NCBI GenBank assembly: GCA_026874595.1
Contig: CM049320.1
Coordinates: forward strand, 11,249,964-11,313,963
Length of the DNA: 64,000 nucleotides
Source: Sipunculus nudus
Taxonomy: Eukaryota; Annelida; Sipuncula; Golfingiida; Sipunculidae
Direction of reading: 5' to 3'
Positions 1 through 13,199 of this stretch are shown here, one piece after another. The stretch's first letter is position 1. Every line of letters starts with the position of its first letter. The position numbers and the translations under genes were made by a program. Under the pieces are notes generated by a model. The model ran no database searches. It was not told the origin of the DNA and was given only the letters and a program-made list of their open reading frames with translations.

Positions 1-1154
1 TGTTGAACAAATAATATTCATAAACCTTAAAACCACGGAAGCTTTGTTTTTTTTTTAATTTCATAAGTTTTCATAAAAAGAAAGAAATGATTTATTTATT
101 CATTATATTTATTAAAATTGAACAGATAGTTAATTGTTTATGAGCAAAAGATCACAATTATTAGAAAATGGGATTCGTGAAAGGGCATATTGCTGACTGT
201 TTGTCGCTTAATTGATCTAACCACCACAGCCCATATGTTCCGACCCTTTCACCTAATTAGGCGAATATGCTCAAAAACACACTTCCACAGAAGGCTTTCT
301 ATTTATATTTTTGCTAATTATAAGACAATAGAGACGTCACAAAGACTTCCAAAATGTCGATGGATTGACTTCGCATTAACTGACGTCATAAGCTTGATTG
401 GCACTGTTAATATCTCTGTTCTCCTGTTAAGAATATATCGCAATCATTGTGAATCATTCTCTATTTCGTATCAAAATTATCAGGAAGAATATAGGACATG
501 GGTACTGGTACCACTGTATAGGTGTTCCTGTTAATTTTGGCAGAGTCGCCAAAAGAGAGTCGTAGGTGATTGACAGTTTAAGTTGACAACGATTACCTGA
601 TAGGTTTCACGCAACTGCTCTGCTAATGAGTTAAATTAAATAATTATAATTAAAAAAAATTTCATGGTTCGGTCAATTGAGCTCCAGAGTCCATTTACGG
701 AGTTCCGCGTGCCTAGTTTTATACACGCGCACAAAATCATTCTTGAAAATGGCAGACATGTTTGATTAAATGGGCGGTCAGTGTATTTATTAGTTCTTAT
801 TCATTTTCACCTACCATTCATTATCTCAGCAATGGAAATTCCTAAAGAAGGGAATGTGGTAACATATTAGGCAAAAACATAAGAAGAAATCTAGAGGCGA
901 TTGAATGAATACCTAAAAGTAATAAATCATATGATGATGTCGTTGCATCGCCAGAGCTCATATCCAACGTAGAGGATTCGTCACTAAATTCTTACCCTAC
1001 GAGTCAGGAGTGCGCATATAAGAATTATCACACTCTGAAAATTTAAATTGAAAATTATCACTTAATATGTCTATAAAACACTGTAAATATATGACATGAT
1101 AATAACCCAGTGTTGGCGCTGACATCGGTTTCGTTATCCTACAATATTTTGAGG
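1..1154. other. AT-rich non-coding stretch, nothing recognised
   Basis: This is unique-looking, AT-rich sequence ahead of the minisatellite. A 114-codon open frame on the plus strand (190-534) has no recognisable domain, signal peptide or splice context, and I read it as chance. I see no RNA gene or mobile element here. Confidence 0.6.
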
Positions 1155-2199
1155 AGCGTAGAGCAAGGACAAAGAGGGAAGGACAAAGACGTACTGCGTA
1201 GGACAAGGACAAAGACCATAGGACAAAAACGTAGAGCGTAGGACAAAGACGTAGAGCGTAGGACTAGTATGTAGAGCGTAGGAAAAGACGTATAGCGTAG
1301 GACAAAGACGTAGAGCGTAGGACAAGGACAAAGAGGGTAAGACAATGACGTACAGCGTAGGACAAGGACAAAGAGTGTAGGACAAAGACGTAGAGCGTAG
1401 GACAAAGACGTAGAGCGTAGGACAAAGACGTAGAGCGTAGGACAAAGACGTAGAACGTAGGAAAAGGACAAAGAGGGTAGGACAAAGACGTAGAGCGTAG
1501 GACAAAGACGTAGAGCGTAGGACAAGGACGTAGAACGTAGGACAAGGACAAAGAGGGTAAGACAAGGACGTAGAACAAGAAATAAGAGGGTAAGAGAATG
1601 ACGTACAGCGTAGGACAAGGACAAAGAGTGTAGGACAAAGACGTAGAGAATAGGACAAAGACGTAGATCGTAGGACAAAGACGTAGAGCGAAGGGCAAAG
1701 ACGTAGAGCTTAGGACAAAGACGTAGAGTATAGGACAAAGACGTAGAGCGTAGGACAAAGACGTAGAGCGTAGGACAAGGACGTAGAGCGTAGGACAAGG
1801 ACAAAGAGGGTAAGACAATGACGTACAGCGTAGGACAAGGACAAAGAGTGTAGGACAAAGACGTAGAGAATAGGACAAAGACGTAGAGCGTAGGACAAAG
1901 ACGTAGAGCGTAGGACAAAGACGTAGAGCTTAGGGCAAAGACGTAAAGTATAGGACAAAGACGTAGAGCGTAGGACAAAGACGTAGAGCGTAGGACAAGG
2001 ACGTAGAGCGTAGGACAAGGACAAAGAGGTAAACAATGACGTACAGCATAGGACAAGGGCAAAGAGGGTAGGACAAAGACGTAGAGCGGAGGACAAAGAC
2101 ATAGAGCGAAGGACAAGGACGTAGAGCGTAGGACAAGGACAAAGAGGGTAAGACAATGACGTACAGCATAGGACAAGGGCAAAGAGGGTAGGACAAAGA

Positions 2200-4514
2200 C
2201 GTAGAGCGTAGGACAAAGACGTAGAGCGAAGGACAAGGACGTAGAGCGTAGGACAAGGACAAAGAGGGTAAGACAATGACGTACAGCATAGGACAAGGAC
2301 AAAGAGGGTAGGACAAAGACCTAGAGCGTAGGACAAAGAGGCAGAGCGTAGGACAAGAACGTACAGCGAAGGACAAGGACAAAGAGGGTAGGACAAAGAC
2401 GTAGAGTGTAGGACAAAGACGTAGAGCGTAGGACAAGGACGTAGAGCGTAGGACAAGGACAAAGAGCGTAGGACAAAGACGTAGAGCGTAGGACAATGAC
2501 GTAGAGAGTAGGACAAGGACGTAGAGCGTAGGACAAGGACAAAGAGGGTAAGACAATGACGTACAGCATAGGACAAAGGCAAAGAGGGTAGGACGACGAC
2601 GTAGAGCTTAGGACAAAGACGTAGAGAGAGGGATAAGGACGTAGAGCGTAGGACAAGGACAAGGAGGGTAAGACAATGACGTACAGCATAGGCCAAGGAC
2701 AAAGAGCGTAGGACAAAGACGTAGAGTGTAGGACAAGGACGTTCAGCGCAGGACAAGGACAAAGAGGGTAGGACAAAGACGTAGAGTGTAGGACAAAGAC
2801 GTAGAACGTAGGAAAAGGACAAAGAGTGTAGGACAAGGACAAAGAGGGTAGGACAAAGACGTAGAGCGTAGGACAAGGACAAAGAGGGTAAGACAATGAC
2901 GTACAGCATAGGACAAGGGCAAAGGCGGTAGGACAAAGACGTAGAGCGTAGGACAAGGACAAAGAGGGAAGGACAAAGACGTAGAGCGTAGGACAAGGAC
3001 GTAGAGTGTAGGACAAGGACAAAGAGCGTAGGACAAAGACGTTGACCGTAGGACAAAGACGTAGAGCGTAGGACAAGGACGTAGAGCGTAGGACAAGGAC
3101 GTAGAGCGTAGGACAAGGACAAAGAGGGTAAGATAATGACGTACAGCATAGGACAAGGACAAAGAGCGTAGGACAAAGATGTAGAGCGTAGGACAAAGAC
3201 GTAGAGCGTAGGACAAGGACGTAGAGCGTAGGACAAGGACAAAGAGGGTAAGATAATGACGTACAGCATAGGACAAGGACAAATAGCGTAGGACAAAGAC
3301 GTAGAGCGTAGGACAAAGACGTAGAGCGTAGGGCAAGGACGTACAGCGTAGGACTAGGACAAAGAGGGTAGGACAAGGACGTAGAGCGTAGGACAAGGAC
3401 AAAGAGGGAAGGACAAAGACGTAGAGCGTAGGACAAGGACGTAGAGTGTAGGACAAGGACAAAGAGCGTAGGACAAAGACGTAGACCGTAGGACAAAGAC
3501 GTAGAGCGTAGGACAAGGTAGAGCGTAGGGCAAGGACGTACAGCGTAGGACTAGGACAAAGAGGGTAGTACAAAGACGTAGAGCGTAGGACAAGGACAAA
3601 GAGGGAAGGACAAAGACGTAGAGCGTAGGACAAGGACGTAGAGCGTAGGACAAGGACAAAGAGCGTAGGACAAAGACGTAGAGCGTAGGACAAAGACGTA
3701 GAGCGTAGGACAAGAACGTAGAGCGTAGGACAAGGACGTAGAGCGTAGGACAAGGACAAAGAGGGTAAGACAAGGGCAAAGAGGGTAGGACAAAGACGTA
3801 GAGCGTAGGACAAAGACGTAGAGCGAAGGATAAGGACGTAGAGCGTAGGACAAGGACAAAGAGGGTAAGACAATGACGTACAGCATAAGCCAAGGACAAA
3901 GAGCGTAGGACAAAGACGTAGAGCGTAGGACAAGGACGTACAGCGCAGGACAAGGACAAAGAGGGTAGGACAACGACGTAGAGTGTAGGACAAAGACGTA
4001 GAACGTAGGAAAAGGACAAAGAGGGTAGGACAAGGACAAAGAGGGTAGGACAAAGACGTAGAGCTTAGGACAAGGACAAAGAGGGTAAGACAATGACGTA
4101 CAGCATAGGACAAGGGCAAAGAGGGTAGGACAAAGACGTAGAGCGTAGGACAAGGACAAAGAGGGTAAAACAATGACGTACAGCATAGGACAAGGGCAAA
4201 GAGGGTAGGACAAGGACGTTGAGCGTAGGACAAGGACAAAGAGGGTAAGATAATGACGTACAGCATAGGACAAGGACAAAGAGCATAGGACAAAACGTAG
4301 AGAGTAGGACTAGTATGTAGAGCGTAGGAAAAGACGTATAGCATAGGACAAAGACGTAGAGCATAGGACAAAGACGTAGAGCTTAGGACAAAGACGTAGA
4401 GCGTAGGACAAAGACGTAGAGCGTAGGACAAGGACGTACAGCGTAGGACAAGGACAAAGAGGGTAGTACAAGGACGTAGAGCGTAGGACAAGGACAAAGA
4501 GGGTAGGACAAGGA
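2200..4514. repeat. Higher-order minisatellite block, copy 1 (~2.3 kb)
   Basis: The order of unit variants here is repeated almost base for base in the next block. Rare variants act as landmarks: the unit containing GACCTAGAGC is at about 2318 and again at 4633 (offset 2315), and GACAAAACGTAGAGAGTAGG is at 4289 and 6584 (offset 2295). Edges are approximate because both flanks are the same 20-bp satellite. Confidence 0.92.
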
Positions 4515-6822
4515 CGTAGAGCGTAGGACAAAGACGTAGAGCGAAGGACAAGGACGTAGAGCGTAGGACAAGGACAAAGAGGGTAAGACAATGACGTACA
4601 GCATAGGACAAGGACAAAGAGGGTAGGACAAAGACCTAGAGCGTAGGACAAAGAGGCAGAGCGTAGGACAAGAACGTACAGCGAAGGACAAGGACAAAGA
4701 GGGTAGGACAAAGACGTAGAGTGTAGGACAAAGACGTAGAGCGTAGGACAAGGACGTAGAGCGTAGGACAAGGACAAAGAGCGTAGGACAAAGACGTAGA
4801 GCGTAGGACAATGACGTAGAGAGTAGGACAAGGACGTAGAGCGTAGGACAAGGACAAAGAGGGTAAGACAATGACGTACAGCATAGGACAAGGGCAAAGA
4901 GGGTAGGACGACGACGTAGAGCTTAGGACAAAGACGTAGAGAGAGGGATAAGGACGTAGAGCGTAGGACAAGGACAAGGAGGGTAAGACAATGACGTACA
5001 GCATAGGCCAAGGACAAAGAGCGTAGGACAAAGACGTTCAGCGCAGGACAAGGACAAAGAGGGTAGGACAAAGACGTAGAGTGTAGGACAAAGACGTAGA
5101 ACGTAGGAAAAGGACAAAGAGTGTAGGACAAGGACAAAGAGGGTAGGACAAAGACGTAGAGCGTAGGACAAGGACAAAGAGGGTAAGACAATGACGTACA
5201 GCATAGGACAAGGGCAAAGGCGGTAGGACAAAGACGTAGAGCGTAGGACAAGGACAAAGAGGGAAGGACAAAGACGTAGAGCGTAGGACAAGGACGTAGA
5301 GTGTAGGACAAGGACAAAGAGCGTAGGACAAAGACGTAGACCGTAGGACAAAGACGTAGAGCGTAGGACAAGGACGTAGAGCGTAGGACAAGGACGTAGA
5401 GCGTAGGACAAGGACAAAGAGGGTAAGATAATGACGTACAGCATAGGACAAGGACAAAGAGCGTAGGACAAAGATGTAGAGCGTAGGACAAAGACGTAGA
5501 GCGTAGGACAAGGACGTAGAGCGTAGGACAAGGACAAAGAGGGTAAGATAATGACGTACAGCATAGGACAAGGACAAATAGCGTAGGACAAAGACGTAGA
5601 GCGTAGGACAAAGACGTAGAGCGTAGGGCAAGGACGTACAGCGTAGGACTAGGACAAAGAGGGTAGGACAAGGACGTAGAGCGTAGGACAAGGACAAAGA
5701 GGGAAGGACAAAGACGTAGAGCGTAGGACAAGGACGTAGAGTGTAGGACAAGGACAAAGAGCGTAGGACAAAGACGTAGACCGTAGGACAAAGACGTAGA
5801 GCGTAGGACAAGGTAGAGCGTAGGGCAAGGACGTACAGCGTAGGACTAGGACAAAGAGGGTAGTACAAAGACGTAGAGCGTAGGACAAGGACAAAGAGGG
5901 AAGGACAAAGACGTAGAGCGTAGGACAAGGACGTAGAGCGTAGGACAAGGACAAAGAGCGTAGGACAAAGACGTAGAGCGTAGGACAAAGACGTAGAGCG
6001 TAGGACAAGGACGTAGAGCGTAGGACAAGGACGTAGAGCGTAGGACAAGGACAAAGAGGGTAAGACAAGGGCAAAGAGTGTAGGACAAAGACGTAGAGCG
6101 TAGGACAAAGACGTAGAGCGAAGGATAAGGACGTAGAGCGTAGGACAAGGACAAAGAGGGTAAGACAATGACGTACAGCATAAGCCAAGGACAAAGAGCG
6201 TAGGACAAAGACGTAGAGCGTAGGACAAGGACGTACAGCGCAGGACAAGGACAAAGAGGGTAGGACAACGACGTAGAGTGTAGGACAAAGACGTAGAACG
6301 TAGGAAAAGGACAAAGAGGGTAGGACAAGGACAAAGAGGGTAGGACAAAGACGTAGAGCTTAGGACAAGGACAAAGAGGGTAAGACAATGACGTACAGCA
6401 TAGGACAAGGGCAAAGAGGGTAGGACAAAGACGTAGAGCGTAGGACAAGGACAAAGAGGGTAAAACAATGACGTACAGCATAGGACAAGGGCAAAGAGGG
6501 TAGGACAAGGACGTTGAGCGTAGGACAAGGACAAAGAGGGTAAGATAATGACGTACAGCATAGGACAAGGACAAAGAGCATAGGACAAAACGTAGAGAGT
6601 AGGACTAGTATGTAGAGCGTAGGAAAAGACGTATAGCATAGGACAAAGACGTAGAGCATAGGACAAAGACGTAGAGCTTAGGACAAAGACGTAGAGCGTG
6701 GGACAAAGACGTAGAGCGTAGGACAAGGACGTACAGCGTAGGACAAGGACAAAGAGGGTAGTACAAGGACGTAGAGCGTAGGACAAGGACAAAGAGGGTA
6801 GGACAAGGACGTAGAGCGTAGG
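4515..6822. repeat. Higher-order minisatellite block, copy 2 (~2.3 kb)
   Basis: Tandem copy of the preceding block. The offset drops from 2315 to 2295 bp because this copy lacks one 20-bp unit, present at about 2722-2741 in copy 1 and missing near 5036. Otherwise only scattered substitutions separate the copies, which suggests a recent large unequal exchange. The match ends near 6822. Confidence 0.92.
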
Positions 6823-7952
6823 ACAAGGACAAAGAGGGTAAGATAATGACGTACAGCATAGGACAAGGACAAAGAGCGTAGGACAAAGACGTAGAGCGTA
6901 GGACAAAGACGTAGAGCGTAGGGCAAGGACGTACAGCGTAGGACTAGGACAAAGAGGGCAGGACAAGGACGTAGAGCGTAGGACAAGGACAAAGAGGATA
7001 GGACAAAGACGTAGAGCGTAGGACAAGGACGTAGAGCGAAGGACAAGGGCAAAGAGGGTAGGACAAGGACGTACAGCATAGGACAAGGGCAAAGAGTGTA
7101 GGACAAAGACGTACAGCGTAGGACAAGGACGTAGAGCGTAGGACAAGGACGTAGAGCGTAGGACAAGGACAAAGAGGGAAGGACAAAGACGTAGGGCGTA
7201 GGACAAAAACAAAGAGTGTAGGACAAAGACGTACAGCGTAGGACAAGGACAAAGAGGGTAGGACAAAGACGTAGAGCGTAGGACAAAGACGTAGAGCGTA
7301 GGACAAGGACGTACAGCGTAGGACAAGGACAAAGAGGGTAGTACAAGGACGTAGAGCGTAGGACAAGGACAAAGAGGGTAGGACAAGGACGTAGGGCGTA
7401 GTACAAGGACAAAGAGGGTAGGACAAAGACGTACAGCGTAGGACAAGGACGTAGAGCGTAGGACTAGTATGTAGAGCGTAAGAAAATACGTAGAGCGTAG
7501 GACAAGGACGTACAGCTTAGGACTAGGACAAAGTGGGTAGGACAAGGACGTAAAGCGTAGGACAAGGACAAAGAGCATAGGACAAAACGTAGAGAGTAGG
7601 ACTAGTATGTAGAGCGTAGGAAAAGACGTATAGCATAGGACAAAGACGTAGAGCGTAGGACAAAGACGTACAGCGTAGGACAAGGACGTAGAGCGTAGGA
7701 CAAAGACGTAGATCGTAGGACAAAGACGTAGAGCGTAGGACAAGGACGTAGAGCGTAGGACAAGGACAAAGAGGGTAAGATAATGACGTACAGCATAGGA
7801 CAAGGACAAAGAGCGTAGGACAAAGACGTAGAGCGTAGGACAAAGACGTAGAGCGTAGGGCAAGGACGTACAGCGTAGGACTAGGACAAAGAGGGCAGGA
7901 CAAGGACGTAGAGCGTAGGACAAGGACAAAGAGGATAGGACAAAGACGTAGA
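6822..7952. repeat. Secondary duplication within the minisatellite (~195 bp, offset 937)
   Basis: The variant order at about 6822-7015 recurs at about 7757-7952 with an offset of 937 bp, including the rare units with AAGAGGGCAGG and AAGAGGATAGG. The landmark GGACTAGTATGTAGAGCGTA also appears at about 1261, 4307, 6602, 7462, 7588 and 7997. Several rounds of segmental copying are therefore superimposed. Confidence 0.8.
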
Positions 7953-8234
7953 GCGAAGGACAAGGAAGTAGACCATAGGACAAAACGTAGAGAGTAGGAC
8001 TAGTATGTAGAGCGTAGGAAAAGACGTATAGCATAGGACAAAGACGTAGAGCGTAGGACAAAGACGTAGACCGTAGGACAAAGACGTGGAGCATAGGACA
8101 AAGACGTAGAGCGTAGGACAAAGACGTAGAGCGTAGGACAAAGACGTAGAGCGAAGGACAAGGAAGTAGACCATAGGACAAAGACGTAGAGCGTAGGACA
8201 ACCAATTAGAGCGTCGCCTGGTTGCTACAGTCTA

Positions 8235-8320
8235 TTAATATATTATGTTAACATTTTGCTTAGGGGAAATCAACTGGGTCGAACCCTGACTCTAACCTAT
8301 GTTGGTGGCGCATGGTAAAT
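8235..8320 (-). mobile_element. Fragment of the LTR-like/tRNA-like repeat
   Basis: Read on the minus strand this short piece has the family's GCGCCACC segment, a GGTTCGA B-box-like element, a CCCC run and an ending AACA, in the same order as the fuller copies at 8374 and 62511. Only the 3' third is present. It lies just beyond the minisatellite edge. Confidence 0.6.
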
Positions 8321-8373
8321 ACACAATTTTTTCAAACCATCATTCTCCTAGCCACAAAATAGGGCGTCATTTC

Positions 8374-8530
8374 GGATGAGCCCCCATTTGTTATGAAACA
8401 TTACGCTCAGGGGGAAATTTTGGGCCGATCCCGGATCCGAATCCGTGTTGTTGGCGCCAATGTCCGGCGTTTGAACCGCTACGCCAGAAAAAAAAGCTTC
8501 ACTAGCGCGACAGTTCGGTGTAATCATAAA
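8374..8530 (-). mobile_element. LTR-like repeat with tRNA-like boxes and PBS-like motif, copy A
   Basis: On the minus strand, in order: CCGAACTGTC, a degenerate A-box (TGGCGTAGCGG), GGCGCCAAC, a degenerate B-box (GATTCGGATCCGG), a C-run, and an end TAACA at 8389-8393. After a 2-base spacer comes TGGGGGCTCATCC (8374-8386). That motif matches 12 of 13 bases of the complement of the tRNA-Pro 3' end (TGGGGGCTCGTCC), which many retroelements use as primer-binding site. The TATA-like region is decayed. The upstream LTR edge is not clear. Confidence 0.62.
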
Positions 8531-10159
8531 ATATATGCGTGATTCTGTATCAGTCCTTCTGCAGATTACTGATATCATAAATATGCCATAATACACACAT
8601 ATTCCGGGTGTACCATCCACCTGAAAAAGAGTTTAAATGAATCCTTTGCACGTTTTGCTTTTTGATTTCGTAATAATAATGATAATTATTATCATTAATA
8701 ATAATAATGATATTTTGTTTTGTTGTGGCCTACCTAAAGCATACACCATGGCCACTCATTCTTCAAAATGAAACATAAAGAAAAGGTAGCCAATAACAAT
8801 AGTGCGCCCCATGAAAATAGCCTGCTTGTGTGGTGTATGTGTACGCGAAGCAACGTGAAAATAGAACACACTATAACTTTACTATACTATAAAATATTGT
8901 GAAGGATGCGTCGCCGAATGAATATAAATTACAGGTATTTATTCCCACCGCTATATCACGTTTGTCACAGGAGGAAGACACTTTGAATGACCGTATACTT
9001 TGTGAATGTAACATTATGTTTTGCTGGTCATATGTGGGAAATTTACGTCGCGACAGTGACGAGTATTCTGACATGGATTTTTGTCCCCGGAAGCGACGAC
9101 AAGTTTAATTATCTGATGAAATATATAGATGACAATATGTCATTTGACCCTTTTTTGTCTTGCAAAGTGTGTATAAATGATATGATACGCCCCCTTGAAA
9201 GCCTAACACATATCATAACGCCAGTGGATAGATTAATAATCTCTCTAGATAAATGGTGGTGGTAAAAATGTCACAATTACCTGAAATATAAACTTAAGTT
9301 TAAAACCGTCTCAGGTGGCCCTGACCCAAGCTGGCCCACTTTATGAATTAAAAATAAGCAAAGAAAATTCATAGCGAAAACACGTACACGCGATTTAAAA
9401 AAATGAAAAGGAGTGTCTTACCTTCTTAAATTAATTATATCTATTAGACTTTATCTAAAACTGTGCTGCTTATTAACAAATATTTTAAACATTTTGAATA
9501 TTCATATGTACATAGATATACTAATTTAATGTGCTCTGTACAAGTATATGGAGAAGTTTATTACTTTTCACCATATTATTACTAAACATCTCATTTAAGT
9601 ATATAAATTATTTCGATGACGATCAACGGGAAGAATAAATTAAAATATGATTGACTGAGACATCAGCCATAGACGGGAAAGTCTTTCTTCTTTTGCAAAT
9701 CTGGGCTAAATATGATATTTGATGAAACAAAAGGATGACATGACAAAGGTATAGATACATTCTTTTCTCCCACGTAAAACAGTGTGAATATGTCACAGTT
9801 TAGCGATTATAATTATGTATAAAACTGTGGGTGGTGTCACACGATCATGAATGGATGGAAATTATATCCAAAGATCAATCTTTTTATGTTTTTTTTGTTG
9901 CATCTTTCTTATTTGTTATCTGTCAGGTGCCCGTTGGGAGGGAGTTTCAAGATGTTTCACTGATCTTATAAGAAGCAGCATGATATATGACCATTACCAG
10001 ATCTATCATATTTCCTATGGGAGATGTGTCCAAAAGATGTTTATATATATATATACATTGCGATCAGGCCGACATTTTGGAGGATCACACTAGAAGTTGG
10101 AGCGTCCTAAGGATCTGTGAGAAGTTTTGAAGCATTAGGTAAAATTTAATATATTTTAC
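8531..10159. other. AT-rich non-coding stretch with an ATT/AAT microsatellite
   Basis: It contains an imperfect self-complementary AAT/ATT run at about 8668-8712. Short overlapping frames at 8899-9265 have no recognisable features. Nothing else is supported. Confidence 0.5.
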
Positions 10160-10365
10160 AATAATATTTTACGTCGTTATTCTTTCATTATAATGATTAG
10201 ATATCTTTTCATGAAATGTTACGTCTTATCCTTTCATTATAATAATTAGGTATATTGTCATAATATGTAACTTCGTTGAACTTAATTATATTATTTGATA
10301 CCTTGTCATAAAGTGTTACGTCATTGTCCTTCCATTATAATTTTTAGATATCTTGTCATATTAAG
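10160..10365. repeat. Degenerate ~50-bp tandem repeat, four units
   Basis: Four diverged units each carry TTACGTC, then TTTCATTATAAT, then a GATATCTTGTCAT-like segment. The TTACG landmark falls near 10169, 10219, 10267 and 10316, giving a period of 48-50 bp. Confidence 0.75.
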
Positions 10366-11705
10366 ATTATTTGATTATGGTGAAATGTTAGAGTCAGTCG
10401 TTACACATTTTACTGTTAAACTGGTACCCTGCAAAGGTCAGTGACTCTTCCTAGAGTCATATTTTGTGCAACGACCAGCACTTCGTACTTGGACCCCAGG
10501 AACCGAGAGTCCGAAAGATATTTCAAGGGAAACCGACGCTTACCCCTGCTCTTTTGAATGCCCTATATATTATCCTCTATTCTTTATGGTATGATTATAA
10601 AAAATGTATATTTAATAATGGAAGTAGCTGTGTATTATGATATTGTAAACGTTGTAAACGATCCCAAAAGCCACCCGTGGATCCGCAACTGGTTTGTACT
10701 TAACATCAAAATACAATTAAATTGCAAGTGTTCAATATGAATCCTCTTTTGTGTCCAGTATTATTATTAGTATTAATATAAATAATCCATATTTGAGGAA
10801 AGGCCATAGACCTGCTTCCTTGGGCTGCTCGGGTCAGTGGCAGCGCATTATGCACTTCCGTATAAGCAAGATTGAATGTATAACAAAGGGCAGATGTTAA
10901 CGTTTAATGTTCTCCTGTTCGTAGGTTGTTTTGCCTTTTTGTACGCCTTTTTGTGTATCATATCCTACCTTGAAGATGTACAAGTTATCAGTGGATTTCA
11001 ATCAGATTGTGACTACGCTTGGATTGCATTCTTATATTTTCGTAAAGGTGCCTGTCACACTTTTTCTAATCATAATCCTTATATAATGCGGTTTGGGACT
11101 ACGTGACAGGTGGCAGCACATACTTCTTCTAATTTTGTATCCTGGTGTTAACAAAGCCCGGTGACTACTGCACCTGTGTGTCATGGGCATGTTTTTGTCC
11201 TCATTGTTGGGACCATTACTCTGTTGTTATTCATTCTCACGCTCTCCTGTGCTGTGTCGTCTGACAACAGAAACATCTTTAAATATAAATGCACTTTGAA
11301 CGATTTGAACTGACCCTAGGGGTCTAGGGGCATATTTTGAGGTAATGTATGGAAGGGTTTTTTTTTAAAGTTTTGAATGTGATACATCTTTGGGTGGACA
11401 AATTGAGGTCGTCATCGTTGTACAAAAGAGGCACAATTTCAGAATAAAACAGATATGACTTGTTCACTGGTCAGTATATCATACAAAAGCATCCCACTTG
11501 CTGGCAGCCCGACAATGTTAGAGCTAAACCTGTAGGCTAACAATGATCCGAAGGATGAATCAATTCAATTAGTAAATAGATATGGCTAAAACAGCTTGAA
11601 ATACCATGTTTTAGATACAAAAACATTCCCACATACAGTCTTGTATATAAAAACCAACATAACTGCCTCTCACTGTGTGAGTCAGCTAACACTCAATCAT
11701 TTTCA

Positions 11706-11707
<2 letters not shown>
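10366..11707. other. Non-coding stretch, nothing recognised
   Basis: Mixed-composition sequence without a recognisable gene, RNA or mobile element. A 76-codon frame at 10876-11106 is hydrophobic but has no convincing start context or homology that I can name. Confidence 0.5.

Positions 11708-11753
<46 letters not shown>
11708..11753. repeat. (TA)n microsatellite
   Basis: Near-perfect TA run of about 46 bp, directly abutting the repeat copy at 11755. Confidence 0.97.
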
Positions 11754-11754
<1 letters not shown>

Positions 11755-11756
<2 letters not shown>

Positions 11757-11900
11757 GCACAGAGGAGAACATTATGGGAGAAATTTTGAGCCGAACCAAT
11801 AACCCATGTCGTTCGCACACGTCCGGCATTCCGACCGCTTCGCTAGAAAATCAAGCTTGTATAGAGAAAGTTCCGGCTGCTTTTATATGCACCCCATATC
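11755..11900 (-). mobile_element. LTR-like repeat with tRNA-like boxes, copy B
   Basis: On the minus strand: a TATA-like CATATAAAAGC (about 11879-11889), CCGGAACT, a perfect A-box TAGCGAAGCGG, GCCGGAC, then a decayed B-box region, TTTCTCCC and a junction with the TA tract. The order matches copies at 8374, 62263 and 62511. The 3' end with TAACA and the primer-binding-like motif is lost at the microsatellite. Confidence 0.65.
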
Positions 11901-13073
11901 AATATATTTAAACGTAGGTATCATAGTTGAGACAGGATAAACTGTTCATAAGTTTTTTTAATGATCTATTGAAAAGGTTAATCCTCAGTATTTCATTCAG
12001 GAAAAGGAGTCGCTGTTAAGCACGGATCATATTGCTTATATAAAAATCGTGATATTTCATCTTTAACATGACGTAGCAAACCTCATTAGGAACACCTCAA
12101 TCGACCGTTGCCGATTAGGCATCGAATGTCTGTATGGCCCAATAATACACCACCAATAATGGTATAGTGCGCCGAAAATCCACCGGGTTGCCTTTTCCAC
12201 TGACTCGTCAACGAATGGACCATAGTGTTCACGAAGAATATATTGATTTGCCATTCTACGTGTATAATATGGGATTAATATGTAGATAACAGCAGATAAC
12301 AGCAGATAAGACTGTAATTTAACTAGTAAGTTCATTTGATCATAGATGCCTCATACATCGCCAGTCAGGGGTGGACTTCCTGGAGTGAAAAATTAAACTC
12401 ATACGGTCCAAATCAGTATACCTTATTCCCCCTCTAATCCTTCAATCGGTGTTGTCTTACAGTTTTAAAGGTAGAATATGTGTGCACTGGCGGTACACGT
12501 ACACAAAAAACATTGCTTTGCCGGAGTATTTAAATGTGGCGGCTCACTATGTTCATCCGAGGCAAGAGGCCAACGGATTCGGCCGGGGTGGTCCGAATGT
12601 TGAAACCAGGCAAATCCCTCACCCTTTAAATGCAGTCAGTTTAACACCAAGTCTTTATATTCCCTACAGCATCACATTGACCATGTTATAAGGGATTTTT
12701 TTCTTCTTTTTCTTTCAATGGAACGTTTCAAATTCTGTATAGCACCTCGGGTACCAACCATGGTTATATTTGCTGTCTTTCGGGATTATTACTTCAAATC
12801 ATAGAAACTGTATATACGAGGGAGACAAAGAGAGTTGAAAGACTACTTAAGCTTTATATAAACATCTGAGGCGTGTTACATCCCAAGCCGGATTAAAACT
12901 TGAAATATAAGCTGGTTAAACAGAAATAATGAATGTTTTCACGTTTGCCTTCATGTGTTTTATCCCCGTGCTCTGACCAAGAGCTAAGTATTCTCCAGGC
13001 CGGATACTCATATTAAAAGAAAACGGCGTCTCCAGGATTTGAGGATAGAAGGGGCGCAGCACCAACGTCGTCT

Positions 13074-13116
<43 letters not shown>

Positions 13117-13137
13117 CATATACATATATAAAGCATG

Positions 13138-13199
<62 letters not shown>

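Larger units (their letters stand above)
1155..8201. repeat. 7-kb minisatellite, 20-bp unit, about 350 copies
   Basis: The block is an uninterrupted tandem array. The commonest unit is GGACAAAGACGTAGAGCGTA (20 bp). Frequent variants are GGACAAGGACAAAGAGGGTA and AGACAATGACGTACAGCATA. The 20-bp phase holds over long runs, for example about 2101-3500, with rare short deletions near 2028 and 3513. On the plus strand the unit contains TAG and so stops every frame. Its complement has no stop in any frame, and because 3 x 20 bp equals 20 codons the minus strand reads open for up to 1055 codons as a 20-residue periodic hydrophobic string. That openness follows from unit composition and is not evidence of a gene. 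Confidence 0.98.

Noticed and set aside
1155-8201. CRISPR-like array
   Set aside because: There are no unique spacers between repeats. This is a contiguous minisatellite in eukaryotic DNA.
1134-8205. Very long minus-strand reading frames (up to 1055 codons) in the 20-bp array
   Set aside because: They follow directly from a stop-free 20-bp unit with frame rotation. There is no start context, signal or domain, and all three frames are equally open.
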